The notes under the pieces: model-generated
Databases searched by the model: none
What the model saw: only the letters and a program-made list of their open reading frames with translations
What the model was told of the DNA's origin: nothing
Made by a program: the position numbers and the translations under genes
Assembly: GCA_025363655.1 (NCBI GenBank)
Contig: JANYDK010000046.1
Location: 1-47,857 of the forward strand
DNA: 47,857 bases
Source of the DNA: Deltaproteobacteria bacterium
GTDB lineage: Bacteria; Myxococcota_A; Polyangia; Polyangiales; JADJMO01
Direction: 5' to 3'
In this document: positions 37,446 to 45,918 of the stretch, one piece after another
Layout of the letters: each line of letters starts with the position of its first letter
Numbering within the stretch: position 1 is the stretch's first letter

Positions 37446-38051
37446 TCACGTCACCGACCTCGCCAGCGCGACCGCAGCTCCTCGCGCATGCTCTCGGAGC
37501 TTCACCTTCGATTCACCAATTCTCGCCCGAAGCGAGATGTCGTGAATGACTCCATTGCACAGCTGCGAGAGCACCATCGCCGAAACCGCGCTCCCCTCCC
37601 TGACGTACGGCACCATCCACTTCGCCATCACCTTGTCGCAGAGCGCGAAGAGCTCGCGGCTGAACTGCGCCATCCCTTCGTCGACGATGGCCTCGGTGGC
37701 CGACCCGCTGACGACGAGGCACCCCGCCGGCGCGTCGCTGCTCGAATAGATGTCGACCGCCTCGAGGAACATCTCGCGGAGGGAGCTCTCGAGAGAGTCG
37801 CCGCGCTCGAAGGCGAGCCGGCAGCGACGACCGATCTTCGTCGCCAACTCTTCGAGGGCGCGGAAGAAGAGGCGGCGCTTGTCGCCGAAAGTGGCGTAGA
37901 GGCTCGGCTTGTTGACCCCCATCGCGGTCGTGAGCGCCTCGAGCGACGCACCGGCATAGCCGAAGCGGAGGAAGGTGTCGGTGGCCCGGTCGAGCGCCAA
38001 CGACGGGTCGAAGGCGCGCGGTCGACCGCGTTTTTTCGGAGGTTCCGTCAT
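37446..38051 (-). CDS. TetR-family regulator of the adjacent GST gene
   Basis: 201 residues from the ATG at 38051. Basic N-terminus KKRGRPRAFDPS, then a TetR helix-turn-helix: ALDRATDTFLRFGYAGASL, ALTTAMGVNKPSLYATFGDK. The C-terminal part (AGCLVVSGSATEAIVDEG) matches the AcrR/NemR-like TetR_C group that often responds to electrophiles. It is divergent from a GST gene, and two matching operator-like sites lie in the gap, one over its own -10 (ATAGAA on the plus strand, 38063-38068; -35 TTGGGC, 17-base spacer). Autoregulation and GST repression are inferred. Confidence 0.9.
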   Translation of the reverse strand: MTEPPKKRGRPRAFDPSLALDRATDTFLRFGYAGASLEALTTAMGVNKPSLYATFGDKRRLFFRALEELATKIGRRCRLAFERGDSLESSLREMFLEAVDIYSSSDAPAGCLVVSGSATEAIVDEGMAQFSRELFALCDKVMAKWMVPYVREGSAVSAMVLSQLCNGVIHDISLRARIGESKVKLREHARGAAVALARSVT

Positions 38052-38054
38052 TTT

Positions 38055-38070
38055 TGTACCGAATAGAACA
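38055..38070. promoter_or_regulatory. Operator copy 1, over the TetR gene promoter
   Basis: TGTACCGAATAGAACA. Half sites TGTNC and GNACA, 6-base spacer. Overlaps the likely -10 of the TetR gene. Confidence 0.6.
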
Positions 38071-38106
38071 AAATGCCTGGACGGCGCCCAAGGTTCTCGG
38101 CATTTA

Positions 38107-38122
38107 TGTACCGAGTCGGACA
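38107..38122. promoter_or_regulatory. Operator copy 2, over the GST promoter
   Basis: TGTACCGAGTCGGACA, matching copy 1 at 13 of 16 positions and sharing the TGTNC-N6-GNACA form. It sits directly upstream of TATAAC (38125-38130), the likely -10 of the GST gene. Centres of the two copies are 52 bp apart, about five helical turns. Confidence 0.6.
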
Positions 38123-38150
38123 AATATAACACCGACCCGGAGGTTTCACC

Positions 38151-38780
38151 ATGAAGCTCTATTACTCGCCGTTCGCTTGTTCGCTCGCTGCCCACATCGC
38201 CTGTCGTGAGGCCGGGCTCGACGTCACGCTGCAACGGACCGAGCTCTCGAGCAAGCGCGTCGAGGGTGGCGGCGATCTCTTCGCCGTCAACCCGATGGGA
38301 CAGGTGCCGACCCTCGTCACCGACGACGGCCGGACGTTGCTCGAGAACGCCGCCGTGCTCACCTACCTCGCCGATCGGTCCACCCAGGAGAAGCTCGCTC
38401 CTGCGCGCGACGAGTTCGCCCGCTACGAGCTCACGCGCTGGCTCAGCTTCGTCGCCACCGAGATCCACAAGAAGGGTCTGGCGCTCGTCTTCGGGCCCGA
38501 CAGCCCCGACGCGGTGAAGGAGTTCGCGCGAGCGTCGCTGGCGAAGCCGCTCGGCGTGGTGAATGCGCACCTCGCAAAGCGCGAGGTCTTGGTCGGTGAG
38601 AGCTTCACCGTCGCCGACGCCTACCTCTTCTGGGCGCTGACGATCGCGCCGTTCGGGGGCGTCTCGCTGGAGCCGTTCGCCGCGCTGCGCGCCTACCAAG
38701 AGCGTCTGCTCGCGCGTCCGGCGGTGCAGGCCGCGGTGCTCTTCGAGCGCGAGCAACGCGAGAAACCGTTCGCCGCCTGA
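38151..38780 (+). CDS. Glutathione S-transferase
   Basis: 209 residues with the thioredoxin-like N-domain and all-helical C-domain of cytosolic GSTs. MKLYYSPFACSLAAHIAC places Ser/Cys residues at the beta-class active-site position (C10); NPMGQVPTLV carries the cis-Pro and LLENAAVLTYLAD the glutathione-binding Glu-Asn. The C-domain has FTVADAYLFWAL, the N-capping box. It would conjugate electrophiles to glutathione. GGAGG lies seven bases upstream of the ATG. Controlled, by layout, by the divergent TetR through twin operators. Confidence 0.94.
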   Translation: MKLYYSPFACSLAAHIACREAGLDVTLQRTELSSKRVEGGGDLFAVNPMGQVPTLVTDDGRTLLENAAVLTYLADRSTQEKLAPARDEFARYELTRWLSFVATEIHKKGLALVFGPDSPDAVKEFARASLAKPLGVVNAHLAKREVLVGESFTVADAYLFWALTIAPFGGVSLEPFAALRAYQERLLARPAVQAAVLFEREQREKPFAA

Positions 38781-38814
38781 GGCGAATCGCCGTCGAAAAT
38801 GGTACAAAAACGAG

Positions 38815-38848
38815 CGTGCCCGCTCCGGCCGAAGCCGAGGCGGGCACG
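38815..38848 (-). terminator. Strong hairpin terminator between convergent GST and protease genes
   Basis: 15-nt arms with one mismatch and one G-U pair around a CGAA tetraloop: CGTGCCCGC / GCGGGCACG outer stem and CGGC / GCCG inner stem. On the minus strand the hairpin is followed after four bases by TTTTTGTACC, so it is a good intrinsic terminator for the metalloprotease gene; it may also slow plus-strand readthrough from GST. Confidence 0.75.
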
Positions 38849-38873
38849 TCCTCGTCGGTCTCGTCTCCGAGAG

Positions 38874-41138
38874 TTACTTCGCGAAGTACGGATGAATCGC
38901 GACGTCGATGCGTGCGAGGAGGTCGTCGGTGTTGCCCGCTTCCACCCCACTGAGCGACGGACGAATCGCGACGATGGCGTCACGCGCACCGAGGAGCGCT
39001 TGATAGGCCTCGGGGGTTTGCATCTTCTTCAGGACGTCGACCGCGACGCGGCGCGAGGCGAACGTACGAACGTGATCGGTGTTGCCGAGCACGTTGCCGA
39101 GCTCGGAGGTGATGCTCGGCACCGCCGAGAGGTACGCGAACGGATCCATCTTGAAGGGCCCGCGGTTCTCCGGCTTCTCGAGGTAGAGCCGCGTGAAGAG
39201 GAGCCGTTCGATGGAGTCGGCGGCCGCCTGGTGCTGCGTCGTCGACGCGGGATCGAGTGGAGTGGCGATGCCGCCCGTCGCGATCGACCACGCGTTTCCG
39301 CTCTGCAGGTAGCTCGCGCGCACGTACTGGAGCACCGGATCGACGTAGTACGGCACGTAATACGGGGGGATGCCGCCCATCCCATCGGCGTAGCTGAGGA
39401 GGTCCTTGTAGCTCGGCCCCCAGTAGTCGTTGAGCGGATCGTTGCCTTGGTCGAAGCGCGTGCAGTCCGGGTCCTGCGACGTCTGCTCGTCGGTGCAGAA
39501 GCGCGCCGTCGGGGTCGGACCGGCCTGGTAGAGCATCTTGAGCGCGGCGATGTCGTAGCTACCCGGCGTCGGCATCGCGATGCCGTCGTCGTCGAGCAGG
39601 TAGTCCATGACCGACGTCGAGGGCTCGACTGCGCTCTTGCCGAGCGAACCGGCGAAGTTGTGACGGAGGCCGAGCGTGTGACCGACCTCGTGGAGGATGG
39701 TGTGCTGGACGAGACGCTCGAGCTTCTGCTGTCCGGTGAGCTTGTCGTCGCCGTGCTTGCCGAGCTGTTGCCCGTGGTACGCGGGGGCGGGAAAGGCGCA
39801 GAGCGTGCTCGAGGGCATGCCGTCCCAGACGATCGAGGCCGACTTCGGGGCCGCCTTGGGCGCGCGCGGCGCCTTCGGAGCTCCGCCGGCGGGCGCCGGA
39901 TCGTCGGTGAACCACGACGGGTCGAGCCAGACGGCGTTGAAGTAGATGCTGGTGCCGCGGATCTCACCGGTGTTCGGGTTCGTACGCCAGTTGGCGAACG
40001 CGTAGCCGACCGAGGGATCTTCGTCGAAATAGAGGTAGTTGACGTCGTCGTCCGGTCCGTCGCCGGCGGTGCCGACGTGCGCTTCGAGCACCTTGTAGCC
40101 GAAGACGCCGTTCCAACCTTCGATGCCGCGCTGGACGGCGCCGACGATGTCGCTGCCGGGGAAGTGCGCATCGACGTAGGTCTTCAGCTTGTCGGAGATG
40201 ACCCACTGGATCGGCTTCATGCCGGGGTGGATGTTCCACTTGATGGGAAAGTCGGTGACCCTGCCGGTGTTCTTGACCAGCTGCGAGCCGTTGCGGAAGA
40301 AGTACTCGCCGCCCCAGGGGAGCGTCGCCTTCGTGAAGCCGGTGCCTTCGACGTAGCGACGAAGAGCGATGCCGAGCGTGCCCGCGCCGTGGAACTGGTT
40401 TCCCTCGGTGAAGGACCCCGCGCCCGAATCGGCGGTGTCGGAGTAGCCGGTGAAGACCTGCTCGAAGGTGACGCCGTCGGCGATCGAACGGTAATTCTGC
40501 AGGAACGAGAGCTCGACCGAGAAGCGCGAGGGCGCGGTGTTGTCGGGCGTGGCGAAGGCATCGCTGACGACGCCGAAGTGGTTGAGACCGGCGGCCGGAT
40601 CGAAGAGGACGAAGCCATCGGCGCCGGGGCGCTTGCCGAAAGAGGCATCGGCGACGATCGGGTAGGCGTCGATGATCAGCTCCGGATCGAACGTGTCGCT
40701 CGACGCGTGGCCGTCGCTGGCGTCGAAGACGAAGAGCTTGCCGTTCTGCACACGGAAGGTGACGACCTTGGTGCCGAGCGAGCTGGCGGCGCCGTAGTTC
40801 ACCGCGCCGGGGAAGTACTGCTTGAGGAACGCGGAGAGGAACCAGCGCTTGCCGAGCTCCTTGCGGTTGATCGCGATGTAGAAGCTCTCGTCGGCGCCCG
40901 CGGTGGGGACGGCCTTGGAATGAAGCGCTTTCGTCGTCGCGAGGCTCGCCGCGGTCGCCGGGCGTGGCACCGAGACGAAGGCTTGATCGGCGGAGAGCGG
41001 CTCGCCCTGCCCACCGGTTTCGCCTTGTGCGGCGCAGCCACCGAGGGCGGATGCGGCAGCGACGCCGAAGACGACCGAAGAACCGACGGCGAACTTCATC
41101 AGGAGGGCGCTGAGCGTGCGCATGCGAAGACGAGACAT
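38874..41138 (-). CDS. Secreted zinc metalloprotease lipoprotein (metzincin-like)
   Basis: 754 residues from the ATG at 41138 (AAAGGGAA ribosome site). Signal peptide with lipobox LGGC (C35). The zinc site is HEVGHTLGLRH at 483-493 (H483, H487, H493, catalytic E484), with a likely Met-turn in TSVMDYL near 511. The N-terminal 350 residues resemble the lead domain of zinc-dependent metalloproteases in the DUF4953/DUF5117 group (RSIADGVTFEQ, GMKPIQWVISDKLKTYVDAHFPG). A Pro/Ala/Lys insertion (about 415-435) lies just before the active site. Probably a surface-tethered protease. The hairpin at 38815 ends its transcript. Confidence 0.88.
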   Translation of the reverse strand: MSRLRMRTLSALLMKFAVGSSVVFGVAAASALGGCAAQGETGGQGEPLSADQAFVSVPRPATAASLATTKALHSKAVPTAGADESFYIAINRKELGKRWFLSAFLKQYFPGAVNYGAASSLGTKVVTFRVQNGKLFVFDASDGHASSDTFDPELIIDAYPIVADASFGKRPGADGFVLFDPAAGLNHFGVVSDAFATPDNTAPSRFSVELSFLQNYRSIADGVTFEQVFTGYSDTADSGAGSFTEGNQFHGAGTLGIALRRYVEGTGFTKATLPWGGEYFFRNGSQLVKNTGRVTDFPIKWNIHPGMKPIQWVISDKLKTYVDAHFPGSDIVGAVQRGIEGWNGVFGYKVLEAHVGTAGDGPDDDVNYLYFDEDPSVGYAFANWRTNPNTGEIRGTSIYFNAVWLDPSWFTDDPAPAGGAPKAPRAPKAAPKSASIVWDGMPSSTLCAFPAPAYHGQQLGKHGDDKLTGQQKLERLVQHTILHEVGHTLGLRHNFAGSLGKSAVEPSTSVMDYLLDDDGIAMPTPGSYDIAALKMLYQAGPTPTARFCTDEQTSQDPDCTRFDQGNDPLNDYWGPSYKDLLSYADGMGGIPPYYVPYYVDPVLQYVRASYLQSGNAWSIATGGIATPLDPASTTQHQAAADSIERLLFTRLYLEKPENRGPFKMDPFAYLSAVPSITSELGNVLGNTDHVRTFASRRVAVDVLKKMQTPEAYQALLGARDAIVAIRPSLSGVEAGNTDDLLARIDVAIHPYFAK

Positions 41139-41420
41139 GTGTTGCGTTCCCTTTCGAGCAACCCTCTCCACGGCGAGGGGTGCCGGGCCGTTAGGAACAT
41201 TCGTGCCGCAGCCCGAGCATCCTTGCGCACGATCGATCGCAATTTTCGCCACGCTTCCGCCGCGCCACACATGAAAAGGCCAACCATTTTCGATCGATGC
41301 GGAAGACCAACGTCGCTGCCGAAGCGCGCCATGAACTTCACGATCAGCGTGACGACGAGATCATGCCGTCGCGCACAACGTTGCGCGCCCGCATCGACGC
41401 AGATCGACGAGTTTTGAGGG
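41139..41420. other. 282-bp gap upstream of the metalloprotease
   Basis: No gene is evident. On the minus strand it should hold the protease promoter; CCTAAC around 41210 is a possible -10, and a short GC stem (CCCTC ... GAGGG, about 41163-41180) would lie in the leader. Confidence 0.4.
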
Positions 41421-43148
41421 CTATTCGCAGCGCACGAGCGGCGTCAGCGGCGCGAAGACGTTGCTGGTGATCTTGAGCGCGTCGTAGTCGGTGAGGGCCT
41501 TGCCGAGCGAGCTGGTGATTTCGGCGAACGTCTGGCCGAGCTTGTCGATGGTGGTGCCGCCCGACTTGGCGACGCAGACGAACTTGCTCGCGCAGCAGAC
41601 GTCGATGATTTCGCATGCAGGGCCCGCCGGAGCGAGCGCCACGAGCGACGGATCGCCCGAGAGCGCGACGCCGCCGACCATGACGAGACGGACGTCGCGG
41701 GGACGAGCCGCCAGCACCGAGTCGTAGGGCGCGCTCGGGGCGCCCGAGATGACGAAGAGGTCGGCCTTCTTGCCGACGGTGATGGAGCCGATGAGCGCGC
41801 TGAGGCCGAGATTTTTCGCGGCGTTCGTCGTCACCATCTGCACGAGCATCTTCGGCGAGAGGATGTTCCCCCAGCTCGTGTTGTCGACCTTGTCGGCGAA
41901 GCGGAGCTCGTCGAGGAGGTTCTGGCTGCCGCCCATCGACCAATCGGGTGCGATGGCGATGTTGATGCCTTTGGCGACCGCGACCGGAATGTTGGTCGTC
42001 TTCGTCAGGTCGATGCCGGCGCCGTAGAGAAAGACGTTCGAGCGCGGCGACCAGGTGAGGCCCATCGACTTGGCGCCCATGATCGTGAGCTCGGCGTCCC
42101 CCAGCGCGGTGCCATGGACGATCGTCGTCTTCGGCGCGTAGAGGCAGTCGTCGGTGGTGGTGATGGTCCCGAGCTTGGCGAACTCGCCGAGCGCGCTTGC
42201 GTCGATGCCTTCGGCGATGTGGATGAGATACGCGTCGGTCTTGCCGGTGGTGAAGTTGCTGCAGACGCCGTCGGCCGCCGTCGCGGCGGGGAAGAGCGTG
42301 GCCACTTGCATCTTGTCGACGCCGAGCCCGTTGGGCGTCTGATCGATGGTGCGCGCGAGCGAGCCGTAGCACACGCGGTTGGTCGGATTGGCCGCGCCGA
42401 GGATCGACGTGGTGCCGGCGACGAGCCCCTTGAGCTCGCCGAATTTGTCCATTTCACAGCCGAAATCCCAGGTCGAACCTTCGCCGTTGAGATACTGCTT
42501 GGCGTCGACCATCGCCGAGTAGCGCGGCTCGGCCGTCCATTGGTTGTGGTTGCCGTACGACTTGATCGGCGCCCAGTCGGTCTCGTCGAAGATGTCGAAG
42601 AGGATGTGGTTGTGGGTGTCGATGAGGCCTGGGAGGATGATCCCGTTGGTCTCGACGATCGACGCGGTGGCCGCGCCGGCCATCGCTGCGCAGCTCGCGG
42701 CCGCGCAGGTGATGGTGTCGCCCTCGACGAGGACCTCGCCGGCGAAGGCGACGTCGGGCGTGACGACCATGCCGCGCAGGAGCACTTTTCCCGCGACGCC
42801 GGTCTTCGTCAGCACGGGGCCGGTGCCGGGGCCTGCGTCACTGGCGGCGGCATCGACCCCGCCTTCGCAGACGAAGGGCGCCGTGTCGACCACGACGTCC
42901 GAGGCGACGTCGGTTGCCACGTCGCTGACGTCGGCGCCAACGCGTGTGTCGGCGCCACTGGAGTCACCGCCGCCCGTGTCGACGAGCGTCGTGTCGCCGC
43001 CGGTATCGACCGACGTGCTGTCGACGGGCTCACTTCGGGTGTCGCTCCCGCCGGTGTCGCCCCCGCCGGTGTCGACGGCGTCTCCATCGGTGGTGCTGCA
43101 GCCGAGGACTGCGGTCGTGACCAAGAGCCCGAGACAGCGTCGAAGCAT
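41421..43148 (-). CDS. Lipoprotein amidohydrolase with long Asp/Thr/Gly tether
   Basis: 575 residues. Lipobox AVLGC (C17), then about 75 residues of VDTGG-type repeats rich in Asp, Thr, Gly, Ser and Val, a flexible acidic spacer. The catalytic part is an amidohydrolase TIM barrel with metal ligands H179 and H181 (GLIDTHNH), H310 (YLIHIAEG), H345 (TIVHGTALG) and D402 (IAPDWSMGG), so the metal centre looks intact. A C-terminal Cys-containing appendage follows the composite beta domain. The substrate is unknown; relatives include cytosine deaminase, imidazolonepropionase and dipeptidases. TACGCT lies seven bases before the ATG, with no ribosome site. Confidence 0.88.
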   Translation of the reverse strand: MLRRCLGLLVTTAVLGCSTTDGDAVDTGGGDTGGSDTRSEPVDSTSVDTGGDTTLVDTGGGDSSGADTRVGADVSDVATDVASDVVVDTAPFVCEGGVDAAASDAGPGTGPVLTKTGVAGKVLLRGMVVTPDVAFAGEVLVEGDTITCAAASCAAMAGAATASIVETNGIILPGLIDTHNHILFDIFDETDWAPIKSYGNHNQWTAEPRYSAMVDAKQYLNGEGSTWDFGCEMDKFGELKGLVAGTTSILGAANPTNRVCYGSLARTIDQTPNGLGVDKMQVATLFPAATAADGVCSNFTTGKTDAYLIHIAEGIDASALGEFAKLGTITTTDDCLYAPKTTIVHGTALGDAELTIMGAKSMGLTWSPRSNVFLYGAGIDLTKTTNIPVAVAKGINIAIAPDWSMGGSQNLLDELRFADKVDNTSWGNILSPKMLVQMVTTNAAKNLGLSALIGSITVGKKADLFVISGAPSAPYDSVLAARPRDVRLVMVGGVALSGDPSLVALAPAGPACEIIDVCCASKFVCVAKSGGTTIDKLGQTFAEITSSLGKALTDYDALKITSNVFAPLTPLVRCE

Positions 43149-43155
43149 GACGCTC

Positions 43156-43161
43156 AGCGTA
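43156..43161 (-). promoter_or_regulatory. Putative -10 hexamer of the amidohydrolase gene
   Basis: TACGCT on the minus strand, then seven bases, then ATG at 43148; leaderless pattern. Confidence 0.4.
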
Positions 43162-43223
43162 GCTGAATGGCGGCACCGCGCGGCCCGTCGCCGATTCGTG
43201 CGACACCAAGTCGCACAGAGAAA

Positions 43224-44561
43224 TCAGCGAGAAAATACGGTGTAGGCGACGTCGAGCGGAGCGACAGCGGTGCCGAAGGTGCGAGCGTGATCGTCCCACG
43301 CCGCGAGAAGGTGGACGCCGTCGGCGAGCGGCACCGCGAGGAGCTCCGGAAGTCTCTGCGCACCGAGACGATGGGCTGCTGCCTGTGGAATCGACGTCGG
43401 CGCAGCGATGCAACGTGCATGTGGCTCGTCGACCCGCTCGTCGATCGCCAGCGCGCAACGAAGCACGTCGTCGGCGGTGCCGAAGGCGAGGTGAAGGACG
43501 GCGCCGACACGTGCGAGCGACGGATCGCGGGGATCGACGACCCCCTCGAGCTCGAGCGCGCGACTCTCGACGAGCCCCGGCTGGCGAGGATCGAGCACCA
43601 CGGCACGGAGCTCGTGCCCGAGCACGTCGTCGTCCTCGTCGGTGCGCGCGACCACGAAGACGGCGAGCCATCGCGAGTGCTCATCGGTATCGAGCGCGAG
43701 CAACGCCGGCCTAGACGTCGTCGGACCATCGACGAACGCATCGGTGCGCCATTCGACGTCTCCGTCACGAACGACGAGCCGCGTGCGGTCGAGGGTGCGC
43801 TCGGTCCAGGCCATCGCGCGATCGGCCAAAATTGGGTTCGATTCTGCTCCTTCGGCGTCGGCGATGATGCGCAACGGCGCTCGCGCGATCCACCCGTCTT
43901 CCGCACCTTCCGCATCGGAACTGGCCGTGAACGACGCGAGGCCGACGTCGGGACCGGTGGGTGCGAGGTCGTCGACGAAGAGCAGGTCGACGTCCGAACC
44001 CCTCACCCACAGATCCGCGTCGCGAGCTTCGCCTTCTGCGCCGACGCGGAGACGCGAGACCACGCGCCCTTCGACGACGAGCCCGAGCATGAGGCTCGCG
44101 CCTTCGCCGTCACGTTCGTTCCAGGCGACGACGACGCGTCCATCCGGGAGCACGCCGACGACCGGGTTGGCTGCGAGCGCCGCGTCTTCCGAGACGAGCG
44201 TGGAAACGGCTGATTTCGTCGCCCCGCGAAGATCGACGTCGACGAGCGTCAGTCGCGCGCGTGCATTCGTCGGATCGCCCGAGGTGAGCGCGAAGACGGC
44301 CCCGTGCGCCGTCGCTGCGAGCGGATGTCGACCGAAGCCGAGACGTCGCTCGACACTGGGGGAGGCGAAGGGGACGATCGCTTCGATCGGCTCGAACGGC
44401 TCGGGTGGGCTCGTCGAGGCGTCACCAGCGCCACCAGCGTCACCAGCGTCACCCGCGTATGCCGACTCCGGCACGTCTGGCACGTCTTCGCTCCGCGCGC
44501 CTCCGCACGACAACGAGAGAGCGCACGCCCACAGCGAGAATTTAGCCTTCACACGCATCAT
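43224..44561 (-). CDS. Lipoprotein, likely beta-propeller, unknown function
   Basis: About 445 residues. ATG at 44561 is chosen because GGAGG lies five bases upstream; GTG 44564 and ATG 44558 are equally near. Lipobox CALSLSC, then an acidic tether containing EDVPDVPE and AGDAGDAGGAGDA, both derived from 9-bp repeats. The rest alternates short strands with Asp/Gly turns (GVLPDGRVVVAWNERDGEG, DVDLLFVDDLAPTGPDVGLA), typical of propeller proteins. No enzyme motif recognised. Divergent from the BNR-repeat lipoprotein. Confidence 0.65.
   Translation of the reverse strand: MMRVKAKFSLWACALSLSCGGARSEDVPDVPESAYAGDAGDAGGAGDASTSPPEPFEPIEAIVPFASPSVERRLGFGRHPLAATAHGAVFALTSGDPTNARARLTLVDVDLRGATKSAVSTLVSEDAALAANPVVGVLPDGRVVVAWNERDGEGASLMLGLVVEGRVVSRLRVGAEGEARDADLWVRGSDVDLLFVDDLAPTGPDVGLASFTASSDAEGAEDGWIARAPLRIIADAEGAESNPILADRAMAWTERTLDRTRLVVRDGDVEWRTDAFVDGPTTSRPALLALDTDEHSRWLAVFVVARTDEDDDVLGHELRAVVLDPRQPGLVESRALELEGVVDPRDPSLARVGAVLHLAFGTADDVLRCALAIDERVDEPHARCIAAPTSIPQAAAHRLGAQRLPELLAVPLADGVHLLAAWDDHARTFGTAVAPLDVAYTVFSR
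44419..44454. repeat. Four 9-bp tandem units (GCGTCACCA-like)
   Basis: GCGTCACCA, GCGCCACCA, GCGTCACCA, GCGTCACCC; in frame, encoding the AGDAGGAGDA tether on the minus strand. Confidence 0.9.
44470..44487. repeat. Two perfect 9-bp tandem units (GGCACGTCT)
   Basis: In frame in the same lipoprotein (EDVPDVPE), 15 bp from the four-copy array and made of a different unit. Confidence 0.9.
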
Positions 44562-44634
44562 CACGACCTCCGAGCAGGTTTTTTCGCCTCGGCGGAGGTT
44601 CGACAGAGAGACACCGCCCGGTTGCGTGCGCGCG

Positions 44635-44651
44635 CTTTAACCAACTTTAAC
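44635..44651. promoter_or_regulatory. Direct repeat CTTTAAC spaced one helical turn
   Basis: CTTTAAC-CAA-CTTTAAC, start-to-start 10 bp, 38 bp before the ATG at 44689 in the divergent gap. It could bind an activator on one DNA face or contain overlapping -10 elements (TTTAAC). Confidence 0.4.
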
Positions 44652-44688
44652 GTGCCGGGCCTCCCTCCAAGGGCCAGCTTGGCAGCCC

Positions 44689-45918
44689 ATGAAACTCGGC
44701 CCGCGCCCCTTGCACTTCTGGCTTCCCTTCTTCGGTCCGGCGCTCCTCGCCGCGTGCAGCAGCAGCAGTTCGGCCCCGGCGACGACGGGCGACACCGGCG
44801 CGCAAGCCGACGCCGTCGTCGCCGACACGACCCCGGCCGGTGACGACGCCGATGCGAGCGACGGCGAAATCGATCTCAACACTCCTTACGAGCACGCGGT
44901 GATGGCGGCGAAGTGGACGGTCCTCGGGGCCGGTCCGAAGGTCGCCGGCGGTGCCAAGCAGGACGACGTCTTCTTCACCTCGGCGAGCGTCGGCTACGCG
45001 GCGAGCGGTCCCAAGTCGGCCATCTTCCAGACGCTCGACGGGGGCGCGACGTGGAAGAACGTCTTCAGCCACGCCGGTACTTTTTTTCGGGCGGTGCACT
45101 TCCTCGACGACAAGCATGGCTTCGCCGGCAACCTCGGGACGGGGCTGACGTCGAGCATCGACGACCCGACGATCATCTACGAGACGCTCGATGCCGGCGC
45201 GACCTGGAAGGGCGTCGACAACACGAAAATCACAGGATTTCCCGCAGATCCGGCCGTCGGCGTGTGCAACTTCGCTGCCGTCGACGAGAAGCACGTCTTC
45301 GCCGTCGGACGCGCGAACGGCCCGGCCTACGTCTTCGCCTCGAGCGACGCCGGCGCCTCGTGGACGACTTGGGATCTCACGGCGCAAATGGGCATGCTCA
45401 TCGACGCGCACTTCACGTCACCGACCGAGGGCATCGTCGCCGGTCAGAACAACGGCACGCCCGCCGTCTGCACCATCGTCCACACCGCCGACGGTGGAAA
45501 GACTTGGGACAAGGTCTTCTCGTCGAAGACGCGCAACAGCCTCTGCTGGAAGCTCAGCTTCCCCTCGGACAAGGTCGGCTACGTCTCGGTGCAAGACGAA
45601 GCGGTCGGCCCGCCGACCTTCGGCAAGACCACCGACGGCGGGAAAACCTGGGTCGAGCTGCCCCTCCCGCTCGTCGCCGACAACCCGAAGAAAGGCTACG
45701 GCGCGATCGGCATCGGCTTCGTCACCGACAGCGTCGGTTGGGTCGCCGCCGAGGACGCGACGTTGCCTGCCTATCGCACGATCGACGGCGGCCTCACCTG
45801 GACCGTCGACGACGCGCTCGAGGCGCCGATCAACCGCTTCCGCTTCGTCGACAAGAAGACCGCCTATGCGATCGGCGCCTCGGTCTGGAAGCTGACCGTC
45901 GATTGGCCGACGCCGTGA
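44689..45918 (+). CDS. BNR/YCF48-type propeller lipoprotein
   Basis: 409 residues. Lipobox ALLAAC, then an acidic Asp/Ala/Thr tether. Six Asp-box (BNR) motifs are visible: TLDGGATWK, TLDAGATWK, SSDAGASWT, TADGGKTWD, TTDGGKTWV, TIDGGLTWT, each one propeller blade. The arrangement resembles YCF48/HCF136-like and photosystem-stability-factor-like proteins, which bind partner proteins; sialidase activity is unlikely as the catalytic residues are not evident. The stop overlaps the start of the peroxidase gene (GTGA at 45915-45918), so the two are translationally coupled and may act together. Confidence 0.88.
   Translation: MKLGPRPLHFWLPFFGPALLAACSSSSSAPATTGDTGAQADAVVADTTPAGDDADASDGEIDLNTPYEHAVMAAKWTVLGAGPKVAGGAKQDDVFFTSASVGYAASGPKSAIFQTLDGGATWKNVFSHAGTFFRAVHFLDDKHGFAGNLGTGLTSSIDDPTIIYETLDAGATWKGVDNTKITGFPADPAVGVCNFAAVDEKHVFAVGRANGPAYVFASSDAGASWTTWDLTAQMGMLIDAHFTSPTEGIVAGQNNGTPAVCTIVHTADGGKTWDKVFSSKTRNSLCWKLSFPSDKVGYVSVQDEAVGPPTFGKTTDGGKTWVELPLPLVADNPKKGYGAIGIGFVTDSVGWVAAEDATLPAYRTIDGGLTWTVDDALEAPINRFRFVDKKTAYAIGASVWKLTVDWPTP

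Noticed and set aside
38801-38810. GGTACAAAAA as a third copy of the GST/TetR half-site
   Set aside because: It is the T-run of the minus-strand terminator hairpin; it has no partner half-site.
38799-41417. Long open frame on the plus strand opposite the metalloprotease
   Set aside because: Arg/Glu-rich shadow of a high-GC gene; the minus strand has HEXXH, a lipobox and a ribosome site.
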